NCBI RefSeq assembly: GCF_022267515.1
Contig: NZ_JAKFGB010000012.1
Span: 682,001 to 746,000 of the forward strand
Direction: 5' to 3'
Length of the DNA stretch: 64,000 nucleotides
Source: Rubinisphaera margarita
Lineage (GTDB): Bacteria > Planctomycetota > Planctomycetia > Planctomycetales > Planctomycetaceae
The translations under genes were made by a program, and so were the position numbers. Of the stretch, positions 36,082 to 44,453 are shown in pieces; within the stretch, counting starts at the first letter, position 1, and the number at the start of each line of letters is the position of its first letter. Under the pieces are notes generated by a model that saw only the letters and a program-made list of their open reading frames with translations, was not told the origin of the DNA and searched no databases.

Positions 36082-37260
36082 ATGGACCCGAGTTATATGA
36101 TGCGCTCCTGCCAACGGTTCTCGATCGTGCTGCTCATGATGGGCCTGGAATTAAGCGCCATGGAGATTCACGCCCAGGAAGCGGCTCCTTACTTTGAAGG
36201 AGATCGCATCCTTGTGAATGCCCGGATCAACGAGCAGCCCGTTCGCCTGCTCTACGATACCGGTGCTTCGTTCTCGGCAATCTTGAGCAGTGCGGCCGAA
36301 CGACTGAAGATTGAGATCGACGCCCAACGCGAGCAGCAGCTCGGGAACTACCGGGTGCCGATCGGCCGGACCGCTCCTGTGGAGTTTGCGATGTTCGGCC
36401 AAACGATGACGACCCCGCTTCGTGTGGTGGTGAGTCCCCGAAAGGCTCCGTTCGATGGCGTTCTGAGCTGGCGAAACGTTAACTCGGCTCACGTGCTGAT
36501 TGATGGCTACGACCGCCGTGTGCTGACGCTTAATCGCCTGCCCGAGCGAGGTTGGCAGCGATGGCAACTCGAAGCCGAGAACTCGCAGCTCTTCTTTGCC
36601 GTCACCCATGAGGGCAAGGAGATGGGTCGCGTGTTCGTCGATACGGGGACCAGCTGTGGGCTGAGGCTGTCTCCACAGCTGTGGAGACAATGGCGGGAAG
36701 AACATCCTGAAGCTGGTGTAACGCTGGAGACGTTTCAGTATTTCGTTGGCGATGTCGAATCCTATGAGCTTTCATGGGCGGAAGAGTTCTCGCTGGGAGA
36801 TCTGACCTTTCGCGACGTCGATCTCAGTGTGATCCCGGAATCCGAAGAAGACATGGCGATCGACGCGGCCGGGAAAGAGTTCATCGCCATGATCGGAATT
36901 CGGGCACTCCGGAATCTGCGGATCATCATCAGCCGGGAGGAGAAGATGCTGCTCACACAGCCCATCGCGTCGATTCCCGACCACAATCGCCTGGGAGCGG
37001 TTTTCATTCCCGACCCGGATGACGAATCGGTATTACGTTGCCGCGTACTGGACGGTTCGCCCGCCGCGAAAGCCGGACTGAGAAATGGCGATGTTCTGGC
37101 GTCGATCGACGATTTTAACTTCAGTGGACGAGATGAGTCCGGTCCACGAAATCCTTCGACGTTCTTCTCTGGACCGGCGGGAACACGGCTCGCTATTGCC
37201 GTGAGACGCGACGGGGAACTGCTCGACGTTCAGGTGCAGCTGGAAGATCTGCTCCGCTGA
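36082..37260 (+). CDS. Aspartic-protease-like protein with two retropepsin motifs and a C-terminal PDZ domain
   Basis: A 392-residue exported protein; starts at 36082 or at ATG 36097/36100 are all possible, with the signal core 'FSIVLLMMGLELSA'. Two retropepsin-type motifs are present: DTGAS at 59-63 in 'VRLLYDTGASF' and DTGTS at 187-191 in 'GRVFVDTGTSCG'. Each follows a strand pattern of the aspartyl-protease half-fold ('ILVNARINEQPV' and 'QLFFAVTHEGKEM'). A PDZ domain closes the chain (~315-390, 'LRCRVLDGSPAAKAGLRNGDVLASIDD'). Two half-sites in one chain would allow an intramolecular active site like that of pepsin. Processing of surface or periplasmic proteins is the likely role, which is inference. 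Confidence 0.85.
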   Translation: MDPSYMMRSCQRFSIVLLMMGLELSAMEIHAQEAAPYFEGDRILVNARINEQPVRLLYDTGASFSAILSSAAERLKIEIDAQREQQLGNYRVPIGRTAPVEFAMFGQTMTTPLRVVVSPRKAPFDGVLSWRNVNSAHVLIDGYDRRVLTLNRLPERGWQRWQLEAENSQLFFAVTHEGKEMGRVFVDTGTSCGLRLSPQLWRQWREEHPEAGVTLETFQYFVGDVESYELSWAEEFSLGDLTFRDVDLSVIPESEEDMAIDAAGKEFIAMIGIRALRNLRIIISREEKMLLTQPIASIPDHNRLGAVFIPDPDDESVLRCRVLDGSPAAKAGLRNGDVLASIDDFNFSGRDESGPRNPSTFFSGPAGTRLAIAVRRDGELLDVQVQLEDLLR

Positions 37261-37399
37261 GACATCCGAGTGAGCGGAAGTGGATCGATCAGTCGCAACC
37301 GATCGCGTCATACTTTAGAATTCGCTGATGCGTTCCGATGGGATCGCGTACCTTCATCGAGAATCTCTGACACCAATCCTCGAGCAAGATCTGCCTGCC

Positions 37400-39193
37400 A
37401 TGCTACGAATTCTTCTGATCGTTACCCTTTCACTGCACTTCGCCGCTCAGGTTCAAGCCGAAACGACGAAGCCGAATGTTGTCGTCTTTCTGGCCGACGA
37501 TGCCGGCTGGGGGGACTACAGCGAGAACGGAAACCACCAGACGAGAACGCCGAATATCGATTCCATCGCCCAGGCGGGGGTTACGCTTGATCGCTATTTC
37601 GTCTGCCCGGTCTGCTCGCCGACGCGAGCGGAGTTTCTCACCGGACGATACCACCCGCGTGGTGGTGTTCGCGGCGTCTCGACTGGTCAGGAGCGGTTGA
37701 ATCTCGATGAGGCGACGGTCGCTGATGCCTTTAATAAGGCAGGCTATGCGACTGGCGCCTTCGGCAAATGGCACAACGGCAGTCAGTATCCCTACCATCC
37801 CTGTGGGCGAGGATTCGATGAGTACTTTGGCCATACCGCCGGGCACTGGGGCGAATACTTCGATGCTCCTCTCGAAGAAAACGGCAAGATGATTCGCACG
37901 GAAGGGTACATTGCCGACGTCTGCACCGATCGCGCGATCGAATTTATCAATCGAAATCAATCGCAGCCGTTCTTCTGTTACGTACCGTACTCCACGCCGC
38001 ATTCCCCCTGGGCGGTGCCACAGGAGTACTGGAATGAGTACAAAGACATGCCGATTGAACAGACCGCGACCGAGCCCCAGCGGGAAGAACCGGATCATAC
38101 CCGGTGTGCTCTGGCGATGGTCAAGAATCAGGACGACAACGTTGGCCGCGTGCTGAACCGGTTGGAGGAACTGGGAGTCGCTGAGAATACGATCGTGGTT
38201 TACTTCTCCGATAACGGCCCCAACAGCTGGCGCTGGAATGGTGGCATGAAGGGCCGCAAGGGAAGCACCGACGAAGGAGGTGTTCGCTCGACGTGCTACA
38301 TCCGCTGGTCGAACAAACTGCCTGCAGGCACCACGGTGACTCAGATCGCCGGGGCGATTGACCTGCTGCCGACGCTGACGAGTCTCGCCGGGATCGAACG
38401 GATCGGAGACAAGCCACTTGACGGACGTGACCTCAGTCCGCTGCTCATGGGCAAGCAGACCAAATGGTCAGATCGAACGATCTTTTCAACTTGGGCGGGG
38501 CGAACCAGTGCCCGCACTCAGCAGTTCCGCCTCGATCATCAAGGCAACCTGTATGACATGGTCGCCGATCCCGGTCAGACGCAGCCGGTGAATAAGCAGC
38601 ACGAGCAAACGGCGAAGCGACTGAAAGCCGAGGTCGAAGATTGGAAGATGAATGTACTCAACGCGGATCGAGACGGAGCGGATCGGGAAAAGAAGAAGCG
38701 GAACGCAGTCGATTCACGCCCGTTGACCGTCGGCTATCGCGAGTTCCCAATCACCATGTTGCCGGCTCGGGATGGGGACCCCGAAGGAGGTGTTGAACGC
38801 AGCAGCAGTGCTCCGAACTGTTCCTATTTCGTGAACTGGACCAGCGAAGAAGGCCGCATGGTCTGGTTGCTCGATGTGCATACCGCTGGCCGTTACGACG
38901 TGACAATTGATTACACCTGTCCGGTCGACGACGCCGGCTCGCAGATTGAACTCTCCTGCGGCAATCACAATCTGAAAGGACGCGTCGAGCCGGGCTGGGA
39001 TCCGCCGCTCTACACGAATCAGGACACCCTGCCCCGTCCGCCGGCGGAATCGCAGATGAAGCCGTTCCGGACACTGCATCTGGGAGAGATGAAACTCGAC
39101 AAGGGCGAAGGCGAACTCGTGCTGCGGGCTCTGGAGATCCCGGGCGATTACGTCATGGATGTCCGCCGTGTCACGCTGACGCTGCTGGACTGA
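37400..39193 (+). CDS. Arylsulfatase-type sulfatase with C-terminal beta-sandwich domain
   Basis: About 597 residues from ATG 37400, where a signal peptide begins ('MLRILLIVTLSLHFAAQVQA'); the frame open to 37328 is a poor start. Sulfatase features follow: metal-binding 'VVFLADDAGWGDYS', the formylglycine signature CSPTR (C72) with 'EFLTGRYHPRGG', 'GKWHNGSQYPYHPCGRGFDEYFG' and 'NTIVVYFSDNGPNSW'. Formylglycine made from C72 cleaves sulfate esters. After the catalytic part, residues ~440-597 form a separate domain ('AGRYDVTIDYTCPVDDAGSQIEL', 'DYVMDVRRVTLTLLD') that looks like a carbohydrate-binding beta-sandwich. It is the first of three sulfatases in a row. No sulfatase-maturation enzyme lies in the window. 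Confidence 0.92.
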   Translation: MLRILLIVTLSLHFAAQVQAETTKPNVVVFLADDAGWGDYSENGNHQTRTPNIDSIAQAGVTLDRYFVCPVCSPTRAEFLTGRYHPRGGVRGVSTGQERLNLDEATVADAFNKAGYATGAFGKWHNGSQYPYHPCGRGFDEYFGHTAGHWGEYFDAPLEENGKMIRTEGYIADVCTDRAIEFINRNQSQPFFCYVPYSTPHSPWAVPQEYWNEYKDMPIEQTATEPQREEPDHTRCALAMVKNQDDNVGRVLNRLEELGVAENTIVVYFSDNGPNSWRWNGGMKGRKGSTDEGGVRSTCYIRWSNKLPAGTTVTQIAGAIDLLPTLTSLAGIERIGDKPLDGRDLSPLLMGKQTKWSDRTIFSTWAGRTSARTQQFRLDHQGNLYDMVADPGQTQPVNKQHEQTAKRLKAEVEDWKMNVLNADRDGADREKKKRNAVDSRPLTVGYREFPITMLPARDGDPEGGVERSSSAPNCSYFVNWTSEEGRMVWLLDVHTAGRYDVTIDYTCPVDDAGSQIELSCGNHNLKGRVEPGWDPPLYTNQDTLPRPPAESQMKPFRTLHLGEMKLDKGEGELVLRALEIPGDYVMDVRRVTLTLLD

Positions 39194-39267
39194 ATGACCT
39201 CTGCCAGAATCGACGATGTGACTGTCTGACTGTTTCGCGGACCCTCCGCAATAAAGAGATCGCCATT

Positions 39268-40755
39268 ATGAGAATCCTGCTTCTATTGTTCTTCGCTGTC
39301 GTATTCACGGCGCCGCTCGAAGCCGCCGAGCTTCCCAATATCATTCTCATGATGGGGGACGATCACGGCTGGGAAGAAACCGGCTATAACGGACATCCCT
39401 ATGTCAAGACGCCGGTACTCGACGAGATGGCCAGTTCCGGTCTGAAGTTCGACCGCTTTTACGCCGCTCATCCGAGTTGCTCGCCGACACGAGCCAGCTT
39501 TCTGACGGGCCGTCATCCGAATCGAATGGGAACGTTTGCTCCAGGCTGGTCACTCCGGCCCGAAGAGATCACGATCGCTCATCTTCTGCAGAAAGCGGGC
39601 TACCGCTGCGGTCACTTCGGCAAGTGGCATGTGGGCACCGTTAAAGAAGGTTCTCCCACCAATCCCGGAGCGATGGGATTCGATGAATGGGTCTCCCATG
39701 ACAACTTCTTCGAGATGAATCCGACTCTCTCCCGTAATGGTGCCACCCCCACAGTCTACGAGGGCGAAAGCTCGGCCATCCTGATCAAGGAAGCGATTCG
39801 ATTCATCGATGCATCGGCTAAGGAGAAGAAGCCGTCGCTCACCGTGATCTGGTTCGGCTCGCCACATGAGCCCTACAGTGGACTGGCGGAGGATCTCGCT
39901 TTGTACGACGATCTTCCCGGCAAGTACACGAAAAAAGTGAAGCTGACCTCCAACGAGACGGGACAGCAAACGACCCGGCCGCAGGGCGAAGTGTTGCGCG
40001 AGCGGTATGCGGAAATCACGGCCATGGACCGGGCGATCGGGTTCCTGCGGGATCATCTCGAAGAAGAAGGCCTTCGCGAGAACACCGTCCTGTTCTACTG
40101 CGGCGACAACGGAACTTCCGGCGACTCTGCGCTGGGCGAGCCGCACCGGGGAGTGAAAGGCCAGGTTTACGAGGGAGGCATTCTTGTCCCCGGCCTCGTG
40201 GAATGGCCGGCTCGAATCCTCGATCCGAAGACAACCAGCGTTCGGGCCAGCACAAGCGATCTGCTTCCGACCCTCGGTGCGATCACCGGACAGTCGCTGC
40301 CGGATCGCCCGCTCGATGGGATCGAACTCAATCCGATCATTGGCGGAAACGAAGAGCGAACCAACCCGCTTTACTTTTGGGAATTCGAAATGTCTCACGT
40401 GCGGAAGGCGAAAACGGAACCGTGGATCGACCCGGCTCTGCAGGAAGGAACGACTCCGCTGGTGAAGTTCATGAACGGCAAGCCGACGCGCGATTTCGTG
40501 AACTTCAAACATCCGCCCGTCTCAGATGCCGACTACGAAGGGCCGCGAGCCATCATTGACGGGGATCTGAAACTGGTCGTCCACGAAAAGGGCGGGAAGC
40601 CGCGTGTGGAACTCTTCAACCTCACCAGTGATCCAGCCGAGAAGAACAATCTGGCCGACAAGCGTGCGGATGACGTGAAACGCCTGCAAAAAAGGCTGCG
40701 CGACTGGCAGTCATCGGTTCTGAACAGTGTTTCCGGCGACGATTACGACAACTAA
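39268..40755 (+). CDS. Sulfatase (arylsulfatase A-like)
   Basis: A 495-residue protein with the signal 'RILLLLFFAVVFTAPLEA'. The metal-binding strand is 'IILMMGDDHGWEETGY', the formylglycine signature CSPTR (C71) sits in 'HPSCSPTRASFLTGRHPNRMG', and later parts include 'GHFGKWHVGT', 'GAMGFDEWVS' and 'VLFYCGDNGTSG'. The C-terminal 'IDGDLKLVVHEKG' and 'ELFNLTSDPAEKNNLA' are standard. All expected active-site regions are visible, so it should be an active periplasmic sulfate-ester hydrolase. It lies 74 bases after the previous sulfatase, on the same strand, probably in one transcript. Confidence 0.93.
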   Translation: MRILLLLFFAVVFTAPLEAAELPNIILMMGDDHGWEETGYNGHPYVKTPVLDEMASSGLKFDRFYAAHPSCSPTRASFLTGRHPNRMGTFAPGWSLRPEEITIAHLLQKAGYRCGHFGKWHVGTVKEGSPTNPGAMGFDEWVSHDNFFEMNPTLSRNGATPTVYEGESSAILIKEAIRFIDASAKEKKPSLTVIWFGSPHEPYSGLAEDLALYDDLPGKYTKKVKLTSNETGQQTTRPQGEVLRERYAEITAMDRAIGFLRDHLEEEGLRENTVLFYCGDNGTSGDSALGEPHRGVKGQVYEGGILVPGLVEWPARILDPKTTSVRASTSDLLPTLGAITGQSLPDRPLDGIELNPIIGGNEERTNPLYFWEFEMSHVRKAKTEPWIDPALQEGTTPLVKFMNGKPTRDFVNFKHPPVSDADYEGPRAIIDGDLKLVVHEKGGKPRVELFNLTSDPAEKNNLADKRADDVKRLQKRLRDWQSSVLNSVSGDDYDN

Positions 40756-40821
40756 CCCGGATTCTCCTCGATCGATCCGAATGATCTCATTGACACTATC
40801 TTCAAGTAATTGATCCATCCT

Positions 40822-43005
40822 ATGAAAAAGCTGCTCTTTCTCGTTCTGTTAAGTCTCTCGGTCTCCCCGGTTGAGGCAGCCGAGCGCCCGAACATCGTCT
40901 TCTTCTTCGCCGATGATCAGACGACGAGCACTCTCGGCTGCTACGGCAATGGCGTCGTGCAGTCGCCGAATATCGATGCTCTCGCTGCTCGCGGGACGCG
41001 GTTTCAGAATTCGTTTGTCAGTCAGCCGATCTGTTGGGTGAGCCGGACAACGATTCTGACTGGTCGCACGGGACGCACTTACGGTCTGCCCGACAATCCG
41101 GAAGCGACCAAGCCCGAAGTTGCCGAGACGCTCTATTCCGATCTCTTGCGAAAGAATGGCTATCGGACGGGGTTCTTCGGGAAGTGGCACGCCAAGATGC
41201 CGCGTGGCTATCGCCCGGAAGAACATTTCGACGAATACGAAGCGATCTTCCGCAATCCGTTCTACAAGCGGCAGCCGGATGGCTCGCTGCGTCACGAGAC
41301 CGACCTGATTGTCGATCGAGGCATCGACTTCATCAAGAATCAGCCGAAGGATCAGCCCTTTGCTGTCAACATGTGGTTTAACGCCTGCCATGCTGAAGAT
41401 GGTGATCGACGCCCTGGTCTGCACTTTGCCTGGCCACAGTCGGCAAACGGTCTGTACGAAGATATTGAGATGTACCGTCCCCGCCTCGATAATCCGGCGA
41501 CGTTCGAAGCACTGCCGGACTTCCTGCAAACAAGCATCACCCGCGAACGGTACTTCTGGCGCTGGAATTCGCCTGAAAAGTATGAGACCAACATGCGGGC
41601 CTACCTGAGAATGGTCACCGGAATCGACAACGCCATCGGCCGCTTCCTCGAAGCTCTTGAGGAAGCCGGCCTGGCCGACAATACGATCGTGGTCTACTCC
41701 GCCGACAACGGCTACCACATGGCCAACCGTGGACTGTCCGGCAAGTGGTCGCACTTTGAAGAGTCGATCCGCGTGCCGCTGATCATCGCTGACCCGCGCG
41801 TTCCCGAATCAGAGCGCGGCAAGGTCACCGAAGCGATTGCGCTCAACCTCGACTTCCCCAGCACTTTTCTCGACTGGGCCGGGGTGAATGTCCCGAAAGA
41901 ATATCAGGGCGCCAGCCTGAAGCCGGTTGTCGAAGGAACGAAGCCTTCCGACTGGCGGGAGGAGAGCTATCACGAACACTTCGCGGTCCGCAACCGGATT
42001 CCCGCCTGGGAAGGAATTCGGACCGATCGCTACAAGTACGCCCGTTACTTCGATCACGGTCATGAATTTCTCTATGACCTGAAGAACGATCCCGACGAAC
42101 TGCACAATCTCGCCGGCGATACCAACCATCAGGCGACGCTGGAGGAATTCCGGAAACGAACGTCGAAAACCGTCGATGAGCTCGGCGGACCGTTGTCTCC
42201 GCTGAACGGCGAGTTCCAGAAATCGACCGATCCGCATCCGGTCGCCGCAGCCGCCGTGACCGTGAGGCCGGGCAAGGACGGATTCGTCAATCTGTTCAAC
42301 GGAAAGAACCTGAATGGCTGGGAAGGCGATCCCCAGTACTGGTCCGTCGAAGACGGGCTGATGACCGGCACGACAGATGGTTCCCTCAAGATGAACCGGT
42401 TCATCACCTGGAAACAGGCCACGATTCGCAATTTCGATTTGCGGGTGAAGGTGAAAGTCACGCCGGGTGGAAACAGCGGACTGCAGTACCGCGGCGCCCC
42501 TCGGCCCGAGATCGATCTCGATATCGTCAGCGGATATCAGTGTGATATTGTCGCGAATGTGCCGCAGTACAACGGAATGCTGTATGAAGAACGCGGACGA
42601 CGGATTCTGGCTCACACAGGCGAGAAGGTGATTATCGATCCCGAAGGACGTTCCTGGATTGTCGGGCAGATGCCAGTGAAGGAATTCGCTCCCGACGAAT
42701 GGCATGAGTATCGCGTCCTGGTCGAGGGGAACCACCATCAGCACTGGATTGATGGGCATCAGACGGCGGACCTGGTCGACCTCGACGAGGACGGCCGCTC
42801 ACTCGACGGTGTGCTCGCGGTGCAGGTGCATGTTGGTCCGGCGATGAAGATCCAGTTTAAAGACTTCCGCATCAAACACCTGCCGGATGACTTGCCGCTT
42901 CTTTCTCCCGAGGATGCCCCGATCCCTGATGGCTCTCTCGGTGTGAAACCGCAGGGACGGCTGCCGAAGAACTGGAAACCACCGGTCTACGGGCAGGATG
43001 ACTGA
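40822..43005 (+). CDS. Sulfatase fused to a C-terminal DUF1080 (3-keto-disaccharide hydrolase-like) domain
   Basis: About 727 residues from ATG 40822 (signal 'MKKLLFLVLLSLSVSPVEA'). Residues ~20-460 are a sulfatase: 'IVFFFADDQTTSTLGCYG', then 'SQPICWVSRTTILTGR', 'GFFGKWHAKMPRGY', 'NTIVVYSADNGYHMANRG' and 'YDLKNDPDELHNLAG'. The modification site is C-W-V-S-R (C71); the position after next from Cys is Val where C-x-P/A-x-R is usual, so the site deviates from the strict signature. Residues ~490-700 are a DUF1080 domain ('FVNLFNGKNLNGWEGDPQYWSVEDG'), a LamG-like fold that binds or cleaves sugars. The fusion suggests desulfation and glycan binding or cleavage by one exported protein. It converges with the DUF1501 gene. 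Confidence 0.92.
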   Translation: MKKLLFLVLLSLSVSPVEAAERPNIVFFFADDQTTSTLGCYGNGVVQSPNIDALAARGTRFQNSFVSQPICWVSRTTILTGRTGRTYGLPDNPEATKPEVAETLYSDLLRKNGYRTGFFGKWHAKMPRGYRPEEHFDEYEAIFRNPFYKRQPDGSLRHETDLIVDRGIDFIKNQPKDQPFAVNMWFNACHAEDGDRRPGLHFAWPQSANGLYEDIEMYRPRLDNPATFEALPDFLQTSITRERYFWRWNSPEKYETNMRAYLRMVTGIDNAIGRFLEALEEAGLADNTIVVYSADNGYHMANRGLSGKWSHFEESIRVPLIIADPRVPESERGKVTEAIALNLDFPSTFLDWAGVNVPKEYQGASLKPVVEGTKPSDWREESYHEHFAVRNRIPAWEGIRTDRYKYARYFDHGHEFLYDLKNDPDELHNLAGDTNHQATLEEFRKRTSKTVDELGGPLSPLNGEFQKSTDPHPVAAAAVTVRPGKDGFVNLFNGKNLNGWEGDPQYWSVEDGLMTGTTDGSLKMNRFITWKQATIRNFDLRVKVKVTPGGNSGLQYRGAPRPEIDLDIVSGYQCDIVANVPQYNGMLYEERGRRILAHTGEKVIIDPEGRSWIVGQMPVKEFAPDEWHEYRVLVEGNHHQHWIDGHQTADLVDLDEDGRSLDGVLAVQVHVGPAMKIQFKDFRIKHLPDDLPLLSPEDAPIPDGSLGVKPQGRLPKNWKPPVYGQDD

Positions 43006-43017
43006 GACTTCCAGGCT

Positions 43018-44427
43018 TCAGGCGAAAATATCCTTTGCCACCACTCCTTCCACGTCGGTCAGGCGGAAGTCCCGACCGGCGTAACGGAAGGTGAGGCGTT
43101 CGTGATCGATGCCGAGGAGGTGCAGGATCGTTGCATGGAGATCGTGGATGTGCATCTTCTTTTCGGCCGCGTAGTAGCCGTATTCGTCGGTCGCTCCATA
43201 GGCATAGCCCCCCTTCACTCCTCCGCCGGCCATCCACATGGTGAAGCCGTGCGGGTTGTGATCGCGGCCGTCGTTCCCTTGAGCGGTGGGTGTGCGACCG
43301 AACTCGCCGCCCCAGAGGACGAGCGTGTCCTCGAGCAGTCCGCGTGATTTCAGGTCTTGCAGCAGACCGGCAATTGGCAGATCGACCTCGGCTGCGTTCT
43401 TGGTGTGGCCCTGATACAGATTGCCGTGCTGGTCCCACTGAACTTCGCTGTCACTGTGTGTCACCTGCACGAAGCGGACGCCTCGTTCGAGAAACCGCCG
43501 AGCCATCAAACACTGCCGGCCGAAATCAGCAGTCACTGGGTTGTCGAGGCCGTACTGCTTCTGCATGGAATCCGATTCCTGCGACAGATCCTGCGCCTCC
43601 GGCATGGAAGCCTGCATGCGATAGGCCAGTTCGAACGAGTGCAACCGTCCTTCCAGAGCCGTGTCGTATTCGGTTCGCTCCAGATGATTCTGATTGAGTC
43701 CACGAATGAAATCGAGCTGCTTTCGCTGTTCTCGGCTGCTCAGTTGTGGATTGGCGATATGCTTCACTCCGACCTGAGACGAACTCAGGCTCGCATTGCC
43801 GAGCGGGGTTCCCTGGCAATGAGCAGGGAGAAAGGCGGAACCCCAGTTGTTCACGCCGCCGTGAGCGAGTGTGGGGCAGATGGTCAGAAACGCCGGCAGG
43901 TTTTCGTTCTCGGTGCCGAGGCCGTAGACAATCCATGAACCAAAGCTCGGCCGGACAAACTGGTCGCTGCCGGTATGCAACTTGAGCAGTGCCCCGCCAT
44001 GGGCGGGGTTGGTGCCGTGCAGCGAGCGTAGTACACACAGATCGTCGATACGTTTGGCGACGTTCGGGAACAGATCGCTCACCGGCAGTCCGCTCTCGCC
44101 GTATTGCCGGAACTTCCATGGTGATCGCAGCAGATTTCCCTGCTTGGCGAAGGTCACTTCGGGCAGCGGGAACGGCAGTGGTTTCCCGTGATCGCGGTCG
44201 AGCATCGGCTTGGGATCGAACGTGTCGACATGCGACGGCCCCCCCTTCATGAACAGGAAAATGATCCGGCGGGCTCGAGCCGGAAACTGGGGCGGTATTG
44301 CTGCGGTCGGGCCGGATGATTCTGCCTGGGATTCACCGGCGAGCAGGCCGGCCATCGCCAGCGATGCAAAGCCGGCGGCTGACGATTTCATCAGGTGTCG
44401 ACGGGAGTGGAGTTCGCAGTCGTGCAT
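43018..44427 (-). CDS. DUF1501 protein with Tat signal
   Basis: A 469-residue protein beginning with a Tat motif ('SRRHLMKSSAAGFASLAM', R9-R10). The body matches DUF1501: 'RIIFLFMKGGPSHVDTFDPKP' near 55, 'HSDSEVQWDQHGN' near 325, 'LEDTLVLWGGEFGRTPTAQGNDGRDHNPHGFTMW' split over ~355-390 and 'TILHLLGIDHERLTFRYAGRD' at the end. The family is structurally akin to alkaline-phosphatase/sulfatase-like enzymes, and the conserved Asp/His positions visible here would bind metal. It lies 26 bases downstream of the DUF1549/1553 gene, the standard planctomycete pairing. The substrate is unknown. Confidence 0.92.
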   Translation of the reverse strand: MHDCELHSRRHLMKSSAAGFASLAMAGLLAGESQAESSGPTAAIPPQFPARARRIIFLFMKGGPSHVDTFDPKPMLDRDHGKPLPFPLPEVTFAKQGNLLRSPWKFRQYGESGLPVSDLFPNVAKRIDDLCVLRSLHGTNPAHGGALLKLHTGSDQFVRPSFGSWIVYGLGTENENLPAFLTICPTLAHGGVNNWGSAFLPAHCQGTPLGNASLSSSQVGVKHIANPQLSSREQRKQLDFIRGLNQNHLERTEYDTALEGRLHSFELAYRMQASMPEAQDLSQESDSMQKQYGLDNPVTADFGRQCLMARRFLERGVRFVQVTHSDSEVQWDQHGNLYQGHTKNAAEVDLPIAGLLQDLKSRGLLEDTLVLWGGEFGRTPTAQGNDGRDHNPHGFTMWMAGGGVKGGYAYGATDEYGYYAAEKKMHIHDLHATILHLLGIDHERLTFRYAGRDFRLTDVEGVVAKDIFA

Positions 44428-44453
44428 GGGATCGGTACTTCGCAGTGGGAGAA

